From Tetragonia tetragonoides (taxonomy: Eukaryota > Streptophyta > Magnoliopsida > Caryophyllales > Aizoaceae), in NCBI GenBank assembly GCA_038025085.1, contig CM076153.1:6417501-6481500 (forward strand): DNA of 64,000 nucleotides. Reading direction: 5' to 3'. Under the pieces are notes generated by a model. It ran no database searches, was not told the DNA's origin, and was given only the letters and a program-made list of their open reading frames with translations. The translations under genes and the position numbers were made by a program. The first letter of the stretch is position 1. Each line of letters opens with the position of its first letter. Positions 33,436 to 47,510 of this stretch are shown here, piece by piece.

Positions 33436-36400
33436 TCAGAGCTCATAATTACCACAAGTCCGAACAAAATCATCACTGGGGCTACTTTCGTAATTTACAA
33501 ACTTTTGATAGCCACTATCTGACAGGAGAGCTTCATTAAAAGGAATACTAACCTGTCTTGTATTTCCTCCTATGTGTATGTCATTAAGGGAATTGATCAA
33601 ATGATCTGATTCTAAAATATACCCCTTCTGCTCAGAGACGTATCTTGTCACTGGGTTGCTGCCTGAAAACATTCTACACGAGATAGTTCTCTGAGAAGGG
33701 CACTCACGAGTACAACAGTTATTGAGCTTCGAGGAAAATGGATCGATGTTGCAAGTGTCAGAATAATCAGCGGTACTGAATGAATCTCTTGTGCTTTCAC
33801 TGGTAAAAGATGCCTCATCAGAGCTTGTAAAGAGGGACCAATCACTAGATGTCGCATCAGAGAATTCTAAGCCATTTAGCTCAGCATATCTCTCCATGGC
33901 TGGAGTGAATCTATTATTGGCTCTGTGGATACTACGTCCTATTCCGGAAGTATTATGAGCTTTTGACACACAGTGCCTTGAAGACTTGGCAGCTTGCTGC
34001 CTAGTAGCTTTTCTAATATAACCTCTTGGAGGTCGAGGATAAGATCTACAAAAAAAAATGAAGGTTCAGTAACACCATGATGCTGCAAAAAGTGTGGAGC
34101 AAACAGAAGTGATACTCCCTCCATTTTTCAGTATCATTACTAACACATTGCATCATTACCTCATGTAAAACAAAATATATGCTCCCTCCGACATCACTTG
34201 GCTCATGTGCACTGGCTGGACCTGTTGAAAAGTATCATCAGTAGTAGATAACGAAAGAGCACTACTAGACCAACAACTACGACCAAGTATGAGAGTTATA
34301 TCGAACTTGCTATATCTAGAATCACTTCTAAGTGTAGATTTCACTTAGTTTAGACTTTAGAGACTGTCTCAACAGTAACATAAATGTGATGCGAGTGTGT
34401 TTTGTCTCCCAAATCTGAGTCAATTACTTCTTTTTAGCCTCCCCCACAAGATTTTTAGGTTTATTTTGAATCAATATTATTTTGGGGATTTAGTTATGAG
34501 TGAATTGATATCCAGCACTTCTAAGGATATCAATTAGTGGGATGTGATCTACAGCTAAACATCTCACAGGGAAAGATGCCACTCTCAAGCAACATAACAA
34601 GAACAGAAGATTCTAAGATATCAAATGTAGAGCTAAGTAGCTAACTACAATTAGTGAGCACATAGTGGTTCATTTGAACAATGTCCATAATTGAATAAAG
34701 TACTGGCAATTGTGAGGAATAATGCTATAAAAATGGAGGCTGTCACAAACTTAGCTCAAAGTCCCAAATCATAACTGGATTATAAACTCGCCCTAAGGCA
34801 CTCATTCAAATTATGATATTTAGGATCCTTGAAAAGGCATTGCAACAATGGGTTGTCAATTCAGTTGCCATGATTTCAAACAAATATCTGTAGTGGAATC
34901 CAGCAAGGCTGTCATACTGAATAATATGTGTAACCTCAATTTTATGTGTAACAATCTAGAGACCTAAAAGGAGCCTGGGAGCCGGGAGCCAAATTTACGT
35001 AACCTTCAGAACACAATATCGCATTGAAGCAGTAACTAAATAATAAAAGAATAAGGCTAGGAATAGAGAGAGAATCACCACTGAATCATCTATTCTGAAC
35101 CAATTTCCCTGCAGATCCTTCACATATGAAACATAATGTCCCGAAAATGATGCATTTAGTGTATCCACGTGCACAACCACACCATACAGCATGTAAAGTG
35201 GAGGTATGTCATTTGTGCCTGTCATAAACGGGATCATGTCCAACATCTCTGGAAATGTAATGCACTTGTTTATCTTGCCATAACTTCCTTCCTGTATACG
35301 GAAAGCCACAGTCAGATCTTTATCAAATTTAGTAGTGGAGCTAAAAATCATGTATGAATAACTCCATTACTCGAGTAACGTTTATCTTGCCATAACTTCC
35401 TTCTTGAATATTAAAAGAGGAGAAGAAGAACAAGAAGATTGCAATGTTGGTTTAACTTGTGTGATGGGTCTCTTTCAGAAATGTAGCAAAAAGGACAACC
35501 ATCTCCATTCATGCATAAACCTAGAGAAAGATCAGGGAGAGAGAAAACACCTGAAACCTCTTCAAGACAATAGTAAGAACATTTGGGGCTTCATCTATAC
35601 TCAATTGCTTTCTAGCTCGAACATAAGATGCACAGCTGTTCACACAAAACAAAGGTATAATTGTTAACTTGATAAATGGATCAAAAATTAATGAAATGAT
35701 TATGTGCAGAAGGAATGAGCCAAACCTTCCACATCTGTACATGTTCTCCCCATCCAAATCTTCAGGCGTAGTGAACTGGGTTAGTGCATCTTCTAGTGAT
35801 TCAACCCATCCAAAGATCTCCAATGTCAGATCCATGATGTTCTCATATCGTTCTGATTCATGATGACATCTTAGACATTTAACCTGCTTGCATCCAAATT
35901 ACATAACAGATACTATGATTAAACAGATAATTCATAAATTTTTATGCAAGATGCAAGACCAAAATTGTCCAATATATATAGCTCACAATAGTTAATGATC
36001 AATTGATCATCAACATTCACCCCCCCTCCCCTACTTTCAACCCAACATCATGAATACGAAAATTGCGACTAAGATTTGCACTCATTTGACAAAAAGTCAA
36101 TACCATTGATCTAAGACGTCCACCAAATGTTTGCTGAACAAAAGTCGTTTCCTGTAAACTGGGATGGACCTGGTTCTCACCACCCACTTCCTCTAGACAT
36201 ATCGACTGCATCGATGCAACTAGAAGCCTGAATAGAGAGATGACAAATAAGGAACTTTTGAAGCCAGTGTTATCTTATCTTAACTAATGTTCGAGTTTGT
36301 GGCTCAATATTTTGCGACATCAACCAACATAAACTATTGAACTCAATACACTCCAACAGTCTGTTTCATAAACTGAATCATTTGCAAGAACAAGGCTACT

Positions 36401-39400
36401 CAAACTAGAACCAGTTTTTTTTTTTTTTTTTGCTAAACTAGAACCAGTTAACTGGGTGAAAAATGCAAGTACAGTATACTGACCTTAAAAATTCATGAGC
36501 ATCTTCCTGACTTCCATCACCTATCTGGCAATTTATTCCCCGTATATGCAACAAAATTCTGCTCGGAGACAAAGGACCTCCAGCTTCTCTTAGCATCATT
36601 ATATGTTGCTCAAGTTCACACATTAGGCACCAATTTTTCAGACAACCTTCATCCAAGCATTGTGAAATAGATAATTAAGTATTTGAAAATGAGAAAGCAT
36701 AACATCCTTCATTGACAGAAGTGATAGATTATTACAGGCTTTTGAATGTGTTCTGCTGAGAAGGTACATGACGAGAGGTTTTGTGCAGGTTAAACACTGC
36801 AACACGGCATTTGCATAGCAACTGCAGATAACAATTACATTAAAGATTAGATCAAGAAGAATAAAGAGACTAGATATGCAAACACCATCAGTTTCTCTTT
36901 TTTCTTTAAAGTTTCTAAGGTGAGTAACAGTTTACAAACTAAGTGAGACAGACCACAGACATGATTCTGCAAAAATAAGTCAACAATGGCTATGCATCCT
37001 ATTCTTCACACTTAATAGGCTTTTTAACCACTTCACTTCAAAAGCAAAAGCAGATATAATAGTGTGGCTATAAGTGTCTGTTTCATGTACAACCCTAGAG
37101 ATCAGACTCGACCATAATTTAAATGTTTGTTAAAGAACCAATGTTTTAGACTCTAGTATCCTTAAATATGATGGTTACTTTAAAGAGAGGAGGAAATTTA
37201 TGTAGCATAGCATATTGGAAAAAATGAATGACAAGAGTGTATTAATTCCTTTGCTCCTTATGCAAACTATAATTTTCTTTTTTCTTTTAAGAGAATATGA
37301 CATCGCATCAAAATCCATACATATTGTCAAGAAGCTGCTTGCTGCATCCTGGATCCATTTCGGGTTTTGGTCAATATGTTCGTAAATCAAGGAACAAGTG
37401 GGCCACAAACATACCTGTTTCCACAATTCAGAAGGCCTCTAGGCACCAAGTCAAAGACCTCACGTTCAAAGAAGTTTGTGAGCTCTTCATAGGGAAATAG
37501 AACCTGACACAATAGTATAGCTACAATTAATGACAATGCACCTCAAAAAAAGAACAGTGCCAACCATTTCCAGCAGGAGTTCAAAAACACGTTCTATGGA
37601 TGTAATAATGCCTGTCATTTCAACTAACCTTGACTTTCTTACAGTTACCAATGACCGTTTCGCATGCATCATGACGGGATATCTTTGATGACTTCTTGTG
37701 ACCCATGACCTTCAACCCAATGCTTGTAGTACCATTGCTACCATGTGCAGAGGTCAAATTGCTCATTCCATTAACTTCATGCATGGTTAAAAAAATGTGT
37801 AAGCCAGTAATGAGGATGGGAAGTTAATTATACCTTTGACATATATTTAAAGAAAATCTTGCATTTTACCCTCTCTTGGAAGTAAATCATTAGTAGGTTG
37901 ATCATCAACCCATCATTTATATAGAGTTCAGAGATTTTTCATTGACCATTAACATTAACATTAACATTACCCCAGTGCCTCCAAAGAGGCTCCCGCCTAG
38001 GCAGGGTAAGGGGGGGTCACTGTAAAAAATGTGTCAGGGTCAAAAGTTCTAGTTGTCATAAATACCTGATTCGTCCATTCCACGCCCCTTCCTCACTTTT
38101 GCAGAGTGGATTTGTTCTCTTGCTGATCTAGACATTGATTTTGGGGGTTTGGCTAGTTTTACACATTCAGTGTTGGATATACTTTTAGATCCTGTGATCC
38201 CATTGCTTGAGATCGCAGGAAAACTGTTCCGTTTAGAAACTTCTTCACTAGAGTTGCTTCCATCTCTTAGACAGTTCAAATCAGGCGCGGTGTAATCTGT
38301 TCCTATTTCATCTGCACTCATGCGTCTTTTGGTTGAACATAATGAGTCTCCACTTTGATGCTTCACCCCTTGATTTTTCTGCAATATGCTCCTCTAAATC
38401 AGTATATTCATCACATATCACAGAAACATTAATGCCATACTTTTCAGAAAAAAAATCTACCGAGTTAATGGAACCAATGTCTGTTAAACTACAGTGAAAT
38501 GCAGTTCAAATGACGGGTTTTCAAAGTGTACATTGGAAGTAAAAAGAACAAGAAAGAGACATATAGAAAACAGATTTATTAAGCACCAAAACCTTTTCCC
38601 GAGTACAAGTCTCTTTTGAAACATTTGCAGTACTCCTCAAGTTTCCATCACTAGCAGTAGTCGCAGCTCTATCTTGGCTATCCAACATTTCCTTAGTGGA
38701 TTTGCGTAAAACTCGCCTTTCTGAGATCCTTCTCTCTGGTTTTGATATTCGAGAGCCATCTACACTAGCAGAAGCAGCAGAACAAGAGGTACCAGAGTTA
38801 TTCAACGAGGATTCTACATCGCATTGGACTCTTTCCTGCACAGGCTCCTGTGTAGGACAACCAATGAATTGAGGATGTGGACCTTCATGATAAGAGTTCC
38901 TGGAAAGATGAGCGTCTTCCATTGACATAGACGTAGGAGAAAAGTTATTATTTTCTGGTGGTTGACATTCCTCTTTGTGACCTTGCCTCCAGTGAATTAT
39001 CTGACACTTCCCAGAACTGCGTGCAGATTAACAATATAGACTGAAGTTAGTTTCAAGGGAGGCCAATAATTTCAGGGAAGACATAGTTTCAGGGAAGAGA
39101 CCCAGACAATAATTGACCCCTCTCTCTCCCTCCCTGCCTCTATGGTCAATAAATTGAATTTCAGCACCTAAAACGGAAAGTAAAAGAAGCGTAAAAGAAA
39201 CAGCACACATATGTTGGATACTAAAGTCTCATACTTCAAAAAATTCCACAACAATGAGAAACTAAGAATAAACTAACTTCCACAATTTGGTGTTAGAGTG
39301 AGAAACTGATTTTGTCCAATCCCAATGGAGCCAAAAAAATTCATACTCTTTGTATTTGGGATATAATCGACTAACTCAAAATGGTTCATCAAACTGTCTG

Positions 39401-41539
39401 CACAACTTATTTACTGAAGCTGCACACAGTCGCCGCGTAGGGATCAAGGGTCAAATGAAACCATCTCATATTATTTTCACAGGGGAAGGCAGCGTATGAC
39501 CGACCCCCCTTACCCTGCCTAGGAGGGAACCACTTTGGAGGCACTGGGGTTATGTTGATGTTGTAGTGAGGAACTGATTGAGTCTCTGTCTTGACAATGG
39601 AACTAGATTGGAGCCCAAATGTTGAACTTTATCTCACTCATATGGCTTATCTTGAATCTTGATGATTCGCTCCTACTTTAAAACTACACTTCATCTCACT
39701 CGTATGGATTATCTTGATGACTTGCTCATCCTCTGTTCCTACTTTATAAGATGATCCTTTTTTTAGATAACATGGGTATCCAAGATTTGCTTGACTAATC
39801 CCATGGGCCCTAAAGTTAACGACCAGGACAACCTCCAGTGGCCATGAGGGGACTTTATAAGATGATCTTAAATTTGTGAGATTGATATATTGTTGATTTG
39901 GTTATTTGACGTCTTCTAGATAAGAATTTATCTAGGTTTAATATATTTACTTATTTTGGGTTTTAGCAAAGGCACAGAGACCATTAAAAATAGAACTCTC
40001 AACCTTATTGTTGGAAGACGATACTCCTAACCATTCAAGCATCACAATTGAATATATGGGCTTCCTTAAGAAGGTTTCTATCAAATACCCAAGCATTATC
40101 TTGTTCTCTAAAAAGGTGGAATTCATTGTTTTTTTAGATAAGAAATGGCATTTTATCAGTGGAGGCGATAAAACTACAAGGCTGAAGACAAGTGCCCCCC
40201 CCAACAAGAGCAAGAACTCAAAGAACTTGAGCAAGAAAATACTTCTTCCTTATTAAGGAAATCCTTCTTATGCTCATGTTCGCTTATAAGTTATAACGGA
40301 TACCTAAGTCAAATATTTCAGCACAGACCCAATTCTTCTTCCCATGAATAAACTTAAAGTTTCCTATTAGGTAAACAAGTTTTCGAACTCATTATATCCA
40401 AAAGAGCATGAAAGTAATCATCTTCTCTTACTCTCCCAAATGCACTTGGCATTGGAAATACCAGTTGAAAAGGTTACAGCGAATACTAACCCCTTTCACA
40501 CCCTCCACTTGCGTGCTAAAGTCTTAGATTTATTGCTTGGATACTTCATATCACTATCAGCCTTGTAAACAATTGGTCACCAACTATACATCTCCGAAAC
40601 ATGTGACTTTGCCACATCAACTTGCTCAATTTCCTCCAACTGATAAAGCCACTTCTCCAGAGAAAAGAGATTTTCCGGGTCAAGGAAGCTATCCACATCC
40701 TCACAAGGTCATTTCCTTCTCCAGTTAAAATGCCTAATGGAACTGTGGTCCCATATTCGCGACATTAGTTCCATTCTGATTTTTCCTACAAACAGAGCTT
40801 CCAGAACTATCTGGAGTCTGCATTCCCTGGACCGACTGAATTCCCCTTTAAACAACCCTATCCATATCCCTGGCGTGGTTGTGAAGGTCATATCACATAA
40901 CTATTCTTTTGCCCCTAGATAATTTACCCCAAGCCTCAATTGCTTACCCAATTGAGCATAAGGACTAACTCTACATGTATTTATCTATTTATTTAGTCTA
41001 TTGATTGATAACATATCTGTTGATTTCCGTCTATTGATTGGATTTATATTCTTGATAACTTCATGATCAGCAATCCTTCTAATACAATGATCTGTATAAC
41101 CATATATTTTCTTGCTATATATTAAATCTATGATGTTTTTACAGACAATCGGGAACAAAGAAAATCAAGAAATTTCTGAGTTACAGAAAGAACATGGTTC
41201 CCTAGAGACATAATGATAATGCACGTACCAGTATCTAACTGACTTGCATCTGGAGCAGCGAGTTGTAGCTGGGCCATGACATCTGGCGCACTCCCGAAAA
41301 GCAGTAGCTGGAGGAGGCACAAAAGCAGCAGCTGGAGAAGGCACAAGAGGAACAACACCGGCAGTGGCCATTGCTTCTGTTCCGAAGGACTTAACAGCTG
41401 CCTCTTCAACAAGGAAACTTATCCTATCCTTTCTTTTTGAAGCTTCACCCCATTTCCCAAGTAATATGTACACGACGACTGGTAGCACAACCAGCAATAG
41501 AAATAGAGCAGGTACATCAGCTTGCCTTGGTTCAAGCAT
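33436..41539 (-). CDS. UBP15: Ubiquitin-specific protease, UBP15-like, 13 exons
   Basis: Exons (minus): 41539-41229, 39016-38593, 38378-38066, 37774-37629, 37503-37415, 36821-36736, 36646-36484, 36227-36104, 35883-35726, 35635-35551, 35291-35079, 34221-34160, 34045-33436; all phases agree and give 927 residues. The start MLEPRQADVPALF matches the UBP15 N-terminus, followed by a membrane-like segment (residues 11-28). A MYND finger has C84, C87, C95, C98, C104, C108, H117 and C121. The USP domain spans about residues 399-725 with Cys box GLLNCGNSCYANAV (C429) and His box SGHYVSYVKD (H685), then WFRIDDS. The enzyme removes ubiquitin; Arabidopsis UBP15 promotes cell proliferation and organ growth. 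The Ser-rich C-terminal 200 residues are one exon. Confidence 0.93.
35379..35409 (-). repeat. Duplicated exon edge in UBP intron 10
   Basis: GTTTATCTTGCCATAACTTC and the next four bases repeat the start of exon 11 (35269-35292). The copy also follows an AAG on the minus strand, so it could act as a decoy 3' splice site about 115 bp upstream of the real one. Confidence 0.6.
37960..38035. repeat. Dispersed repeat in UBP intron 3, inverted to 39475-39560
   Basis: CCCAGTGCCTCCAAAGAGGC followed by CCTAGGCAGGGTAAGGGGG recurs in reverse complement near 39500-39550 in intron 1. It resembles a short conserved repeat seen in many plant introns (SINE-related or low-copy dispersed), but no target duplication is visible. 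Confidence 0.55.
39017..41228 (-). other. UBP intron 1 (2.2 kb)
   Basis: The largest UBP intron. It contains one arm of the dispersed inverted repeat (39475-39560), a tandem duplication of TATCTCACTCATATGGCTTA at about 39630 and 39690, and AT-rich DNA. No separate gene recognised. Confidence 0.6.
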
Positions 41540-42620
41540 GTCCCCTTCAGCAAACTCATGTCCAATTTTCTTATCGACTGCTAAACTAACCCTGCTATCC
41601 TTGAGCTTCGTGAGTCCACCAAAATTTACATCTTTCTTCACTCAAATGGGCTCGAGATAGAATACATTAACCTCAGACAATTATAAATTCCCGTCTGACC
41701 TTTCTCTGCCTGGATAAATTTATGCCCAATCCCTTCACTGTATCAATTAATTAGATAGGTGAAGTGTGTCTGCTATACAGACCCAACTCTTGCAGCCAAA
41801 TGTGTTCTTTCTTCCCTGACCACTCTTTGTCAAATGTTATCCTAAGGATAAGATACACTAATCCTCATCAGAAAACAGTCACCTTGCCTATACCATTAAG
41901 CATATAAATCCCAAAAACAGCAAAGCAATCAACTTAAAAGAGAACTCTATACAGGAATCACAATGCAGAACACAAATTAAATATCATGCTCATAAAACCC
42001 AATTTTGACAGAAACCCATTATTTCACTTTACTTCAAATGCTAAAACAGTCAAAAGTTACTGAAAATTTCAATAAAGCTGAAACACATGAATTCTAATAA
42101 CCCCCATAAGACAAAAACGAAATTCTAAAGTTGACCCATTTGGCCAAATCCTTTCCTTTTCACATTGGGTTCACAGATTCACACAAAATGCAGTCCAAAT
42201 AACATTCCCAATAAATCCAGCATTCTCAAGAAATGGAATAAAATCAATTCAACCCACCCAAGCAACAAACAAGAAATACCCAGATAATATTTTTCACTAA
42301 AGATTCAAAATTTACAAACCCCATGAAGCATTTTTCAGATTTGAACCCCTCTAACAAATCCCAAAACCCCAAAAAACAAGTTTAAAAAGAGGAAAAAAAA
42401 GTGAATATTATAGTAATTTACCTTGCAAAATAAATAGCCCAGAGAACTGGGTAAGAGCAACTTATTGTTCTATGGCTCCTTCTTCAAACGAAGAGATACT
42501 TTAATTTTGCTGACGGTAAAATACTTGACAGTCCACTCTCTCTAATTTTCTCTCTCCTCTTTGTGAACAGTTCGTGCTGGCTGCTGTAAGAGACTTCACT
42601 ACCTAATGAGGTCACCGGAA
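41540..42620 (-). promoter_or_regulatory. UBP 5' untranslated region with leader intron, and promoter
   Basis: On the minus strand TTTGCAAG|GTAAATT at 42422/42421 is a good 5' splice donor, suggesting a leader exon upstream (CT/GA-rich, 42421 to about 42590) and a leader intron of about 0.8 kb ending between about 41560 and 41690. The acceptor could not be fixed. Transcription start is inferred only. Confidence 0.45.
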
Positions 42621-44211
42621 AGACAAAGAAAAACAAAAGGAAAAAGAAAAACAATTACTAGTTGTTGTCTCTTTATTTTTTCTTTTTTTCGAGATTCGTA
42701 AATCCTTCTGTCTTAAGCCTCGTACCCGATATCAATCTCACCGACCACGTGGCAGATAACCATTTGCTATTCAAGTACTCCCAAGTGGCCCCTCTCTGTA
42801 ACGGTTAAATTACTGTTCGTTTCCATGTCACTGTCTTAACTCTTTTTACGACCTAACTCATGGATGTTAAGGAAAACTTAAAAATGTACTGATGAAAGTA
42901 CACATTTCTTGTTGATCTTTGGTTCCCACTTAATTTTCATTTTAGGTGGACCAATATTAAGCTAGTTGGACAATTAGCATGTAGCTCATCATTACATTAG
43001 TTGTTGAATGTTTTTTTTTAGGTTAAATTCCATTAGTATACTGAGGTTTGGCAAATTATAGAGATTATATTCACGTTTGACTAAACACATAGAGGTATAT
43101 TTCGATGAGATTTCGGTCAATTTTTGATAGTTGACAAAAGTTAAACTAATTACTGAACATATAAAACTCCTAGAATACCTCATTGAAAGTTTCTAAAAAA
43201 AAATAACTATTGGTCCACCTAAAATGAATATTAAATGGTCCACCTAATTTGGTAACGTCCAACTACTAGTTCTATAAATAGGGATGGGTTATTTTCAGTA
43301 ATTTCAACTGATTCGGTAAGGTCGTGTCATTAATTTCCACTTATTGGGTAAGGTATTGTCATTAATATTCACTAAATTAATAAGATAGTATCACTAATTT
43401 TCACTGATTTCGTAAGGTCTAATGAGTGAAAAATAACACACCCTAAGACTCGGCAACCTACAATGTAGGACAAGCCTTTGTAATAGTAAGCGAGACAGGA
43501 ACTCGTGTATTATTATTAATTAATTAATTTTGTTGAGGGAAGAAGAGACAAGAACTTATAGAAATGGAGTCAAAGCCGCCTATGAATATGAAATGAGAAG
43601 ACATCGCTATCTTCATTATGTTAAGGGTGAAGATGAGATCATTATCAAGCCATTTTAAGACAAAACGTAGACCCCATGTAAGGTATCACACGCTACGCCT
43701 CCTCAAAATTGAAAAACACTTTGGGACTTGGGAGTAGCTAACTATATGATCAATAATATTGGCTTTCATGTATTACAGGGAAAAGAAATTATGCAAATAA
43801 AGGATTACAGTAATTATACCACTTGACTTGGATCATTAGTTATGAAAATAATAATGATGATCAAATTCTTATATAAATATATCTTGTACTCCGTATGGGT
43901 TGGGTGTTGGGATGACTCGAAAATGTAAAGAAAATAATTTATGCTCTCTTGTTAAAAGTATAATTATGTAAGGAGTCGTTTCTTCAACATACACGATATT
44001 TTAGTTTTATAGTTTAGTTTTTTAAGTTCACTCATTGGCTGCGTCCAAATTTCAAACATTAAATATCAAAAATGGTTAATGTGAAATGTGATGGTCCTAA
44101 ATCATATATAGAAATGTTAAGATGAAAAGAATGAAGATTTCGTAGCTAACTAATTTCTTTATTTTTGTTCTGATCCGAATATCCATCGACCATCATTGAC
44201 TATAGTTACTA
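42621..44211. other. Intergenic region with inverted and tandem repeats
   Basis: Near-perfect 25-bp inverted repeats (ATTTTCATTTTAGGTGGACC at 42932 and its complement ending at about 43229) bound a 300-bp MITE-like segment. 43275-43425 holds four loose copies of a roughly 45-bp unit with TTCACT-GATT-GGTAAGGT words. No gene found; the UBP promoter may extend into the first few hundred bases. Confidence 0.6.
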
Positions 44212-44467
44212 CTACCTCCGTTTGTGAAAAATGATAACATTTACTTTTGCACGGTCTCCAATGCACTACTTTGACCATAAATATTTGTGTTTATATGAAT
44301 ACATATAATATAAAAAATAGATTTTCCGAAAGTACTAATTAAAACGAATCCAATGATAGTATTTTTATATTGTAAATCCTTATATTTTTTCCGAAATTAA
44401 TGGTTAATGTTTGTAAAGTTTGACCTTCAAAAAGTAAATGTTATCATTTTTTAGAAACGGAAGTAGT
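44212..44467. mobile_element. Stowaway-like MITE, copy 2
   Basis: 256 bp with ends CTACCTCCGTTTGTGAAAAA and TTTTTTAGAAACGGAAGTAG and flanking TA. The internal sequence (CTTTGACCRTAAATA, TTTGACCTTCAAAAA) matches the copy at 15493. Confidence 0.87.
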
Positions 44468-45023
44468 ATTTATTTTCTTGCGTTGACTTGCATAGTTGCA
44501 GGCACCTAAAAAAGTGGAACAACTGCTATGGCTAACTTCTATAGTTCTATGTACCTCCCCAGGCGATAAATCTACTAGTCCGAAAATTAGCAGAGTATGT
44601 AAGAGAGGGAATCTTGTTCACGTGAGTGAACTCCAAAAATTATTAGCAGAGCATGTGACAATAAGTGTCTCATTGTACAACCCATATGGTCTCTGTTTCT
44701 CTTGTACTGCTAATCCTTTTACTCCACTGGTGTACGGAGTAACTAGTAAGGGCTTCGCTGGGGTATGTTTGACACTTACAATAATAATGATACAAGTTTT
44801 TATTACGAGTATACTTTAAATGTAATTAATAAAAATGATAATGACGACAATACTTGTCCCCAAGGTTGTTTTTATTTTCATTATTACTCGATTTACTCCA
44901 CGTTAAGAATTCCAACACCTAATCTTCCCTGCAATGCACATGTTCAGTAGATTAGTGACTTAGTTTATTGATTGAGAGTTTGTAGAGATTATAAATATTG
45001 GCATGTATAATTTTTTACAAAAA

Positions 45024-45350
45024 ATTGTGTGGATTTAGTTCATGGTGGACCAATACTTGGAATCAATCACCCCTTTTAAAAATGGAATCACCCATACTTC
45101 ACCTAGAGCCACCCCTCAAATTTATACTTGGCATCACCCCTACTTCACCTGGAACCACCCCCTACGTTGCCTGGAGCCACCCCCTACGTTGCCTGGAGCC
45201 ACCCCTTACTCCACCTGGAGTCACCCCTCAAAATTACTCAAAATTACTTCACCTGGAATCACCCCCTACTTTACTTGGAGCCACCCCCTACTTCACCTGT
45301 AGCCACCCCTCAAAATTACTTAATCTATAGTGAACTAAATCTACACAAGA
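45024..45350. mobile_element. TIR element filled with 22-bp minisatellite, copy 2
   Basis: Left terminus TTGTGTGGATTTAGTTCATG, right terminus reverse complement TCTTGTGTAGATTTAGTTCA. Between them, about 45070-45316 is a roughly tenfold tandem array of the 22-bp unit CTACTTCACCTGGAGCCACC plus CC. Open frames in the array (repeats like LEPPPTLPGATPY) are artefacts. GCATGT/ACATGC just outside each end may be an outer terminus. Confidence 0.8.
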
Positions 45351-47510
45351 CATGCTGATAATTTTTATACAGGCAATGATTTAGGTAATAAGGTTTGGCA
45401 CTTTGGCGAGGGACAACATATAATGTAGACATTAAAATCGTGAATAGATCATCTGCTGTTTATATTCTCTAATATCTCTTTCCTTCTATCTCTCTTCCCT
45501 AATTTTTTTTAAGTTTAAAAAATTTACCCACTCTATTTGAGGGTCAAAAACTCATTTGCTATTACGAGTATATTTTTACCACAACAGATGATCTGCTCTA
45601 CATAAAATCACGAAGCTAGCTATGGTATATTGGTATAGGGTAGGTGTATCATGGTCCTTACACCTTTCCCCCAAATGTTAAATTAAGATCATGGTCATTC
45701 TTTCGTTATTGTGAAAGATCACATTGGTAATAGGTTTACTTTTTTTTTTTTATTTTCTTTAGTCAACGACCAGCTTTCTTTAGTTTCTTCATTTTTTTTT
45801 TCCTTTTAACTTTTTGTGTTATAGAGTGGTTTGATGAGTAATGAGTGATGAATGATGAGATAATTAAGAAAATGATGTGGAACCCTCCATAACTTGTGTT
45901 AGTTCTAGCTGCAGAGTACTCTAATACTAATAGATTGGTGCTTTCGTGTGAATTGGGATACATTAGATGATGGAAAAATTACAAATTCTGAAACCAAAGC
46001 TTCTAACTTTTCATATTGATCAAAAGGTATTCTGCATATATATATGCATGAGTGTGCATGAAACTCTTATTTTTATTGGCAAGAAGTTGTAACTTTTGAT
46101 GGTATTGAAGAGATAAGACATTTTAATTGGCTTTACTTCTCAGCTTGGCTTGGTGAGATTCTTAGCCTAACTTCTAATTCAGGTACTAAAGAATCGTCTC
46201 ACATGCAACTGAGAAAACGACATTTCCATGAGTATATACAAGGCAAGGCAGAGGCCTCTGTTTCATTATTCTCAATAATTAAATTAGAGTATCAAATTAA
46301 TATTGTCATTTGGTCTTGTTGGAAAGAAGGCTCGTTTCTATGTATCTTCCCATCAGCAAATTTATGATTATGCATTAGAAACTTCTTGGTCAAGTGTCTT
46401 ATTGCGTTGCGTGATGCCCATTTGATCAAGCCAAGGTGTGAAGCCAGAATTATATATTTTCCACATTATACAAGGGCGGCCCAAATTATAATTAATATCC
46501 GATTAGGGGCAGGGACAACGGAACTAGAAGCTTCACTAATACTCCTTTTCATCAAAACTGATCAAATTTATATTCAAATTTAAAGTTTTGGGTTTTGCCA
46601 AGTAGAGTCGGCCGACACTAGTGTTTTGAACATAACATATTTACACTCCTGAATGTAATCTAATAAATAATAATGCATGTCCATTTACAATAGCGTAAAA
46701 GAGTGATTATCACCGATAAATTTCAGCTTGGTTTTCTAATAAAATAGACCTAAACAACTCAATAAAATGTGAATGTGCTTCATCGGACCTTTCTTTATAG
46801 AAAACCTATACATATTCTATTCGAGCATCCCCTTCTTGTTCTAAACACGAGCATTACGAGACATACACTAACTGTAATTCGAGTAATAAAGAATGGCTAT
46901 GAAAAGTATGAACTCCGAGGAAGCCCGATCCGCCTTATAGCCCGTCTTTCTCCGAGGAAGCCCGATTCGCCTTATAGCCCGTCTTTCTCCTCTGGCTTTC
47001 TCTCTCCCCTCCTTCAATGGTTACTGCTGCTTTCTCTCTCCCCTCTAGTTTTCTCTCTCTCCTCTAGCTTTCTCTCTCCCGACCTTCAATGGCTCTCTCT
47101 CTCTCCATGGTGGTCCAACCGCGTGCTTCTCCTAGCGAGGCCTGGGCCCAATGCCGGCACGACACGATGCTTGGCCGTGCCAAAGTAGTGCCTCCCTCCG
47201 AGGATGACCGGCCCGCTTGAAAGCCCGACCCAACTCCAACACGGCACGACCCATGACCACCTCTATACAATACTACTCCTACTGTCGTACACGAGTGGTA
47301 AAAGGTAGAAAAACGAAAAAAGAAAAAAAACAAAGAAGGTATAAAATCGCCACAAAAAAAATACTTGTAGTAGGAGTACTAGATAATGGCGAATCCCCCT
47401 CTATCTTTCTTTGCAAGGAATTTTGCTTGAGTCTGTCAATTCATTTGGCTTGCCCAATGATGTGATTTGAAGGCTAGTGCATGCGTTTTTGAAGGGGAAA
47501 AAACTACAAA
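45351..47510. other. Intergenic region
   Basis: Mostly AT-rich. A 36-bp direct duplication (GAGGAAGCCCGATYCGCCTT) occurs at about 46916 and 46952. 46990-47280 is CT-rich and then GGCACG-rich, resembling the interior of the hAT-like MITE at 31143, with a possible terminus near 47262 (ACCACCTCTA). No gene supported. Confidence 0.5.

Noticed and set aside
44496..44819. 107-codon plus-strand frame
   Set aside because: No recognisable domain, atypical composition and no splice or start support.
44998..45358. Overlapping Pro-rich open frames in all three frames
   Set aside because: They are translations of a 22-bp minisatellite (not a multiple of 3, so all frames cycle); no start context or homology. 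The same applies to 47588-47956.
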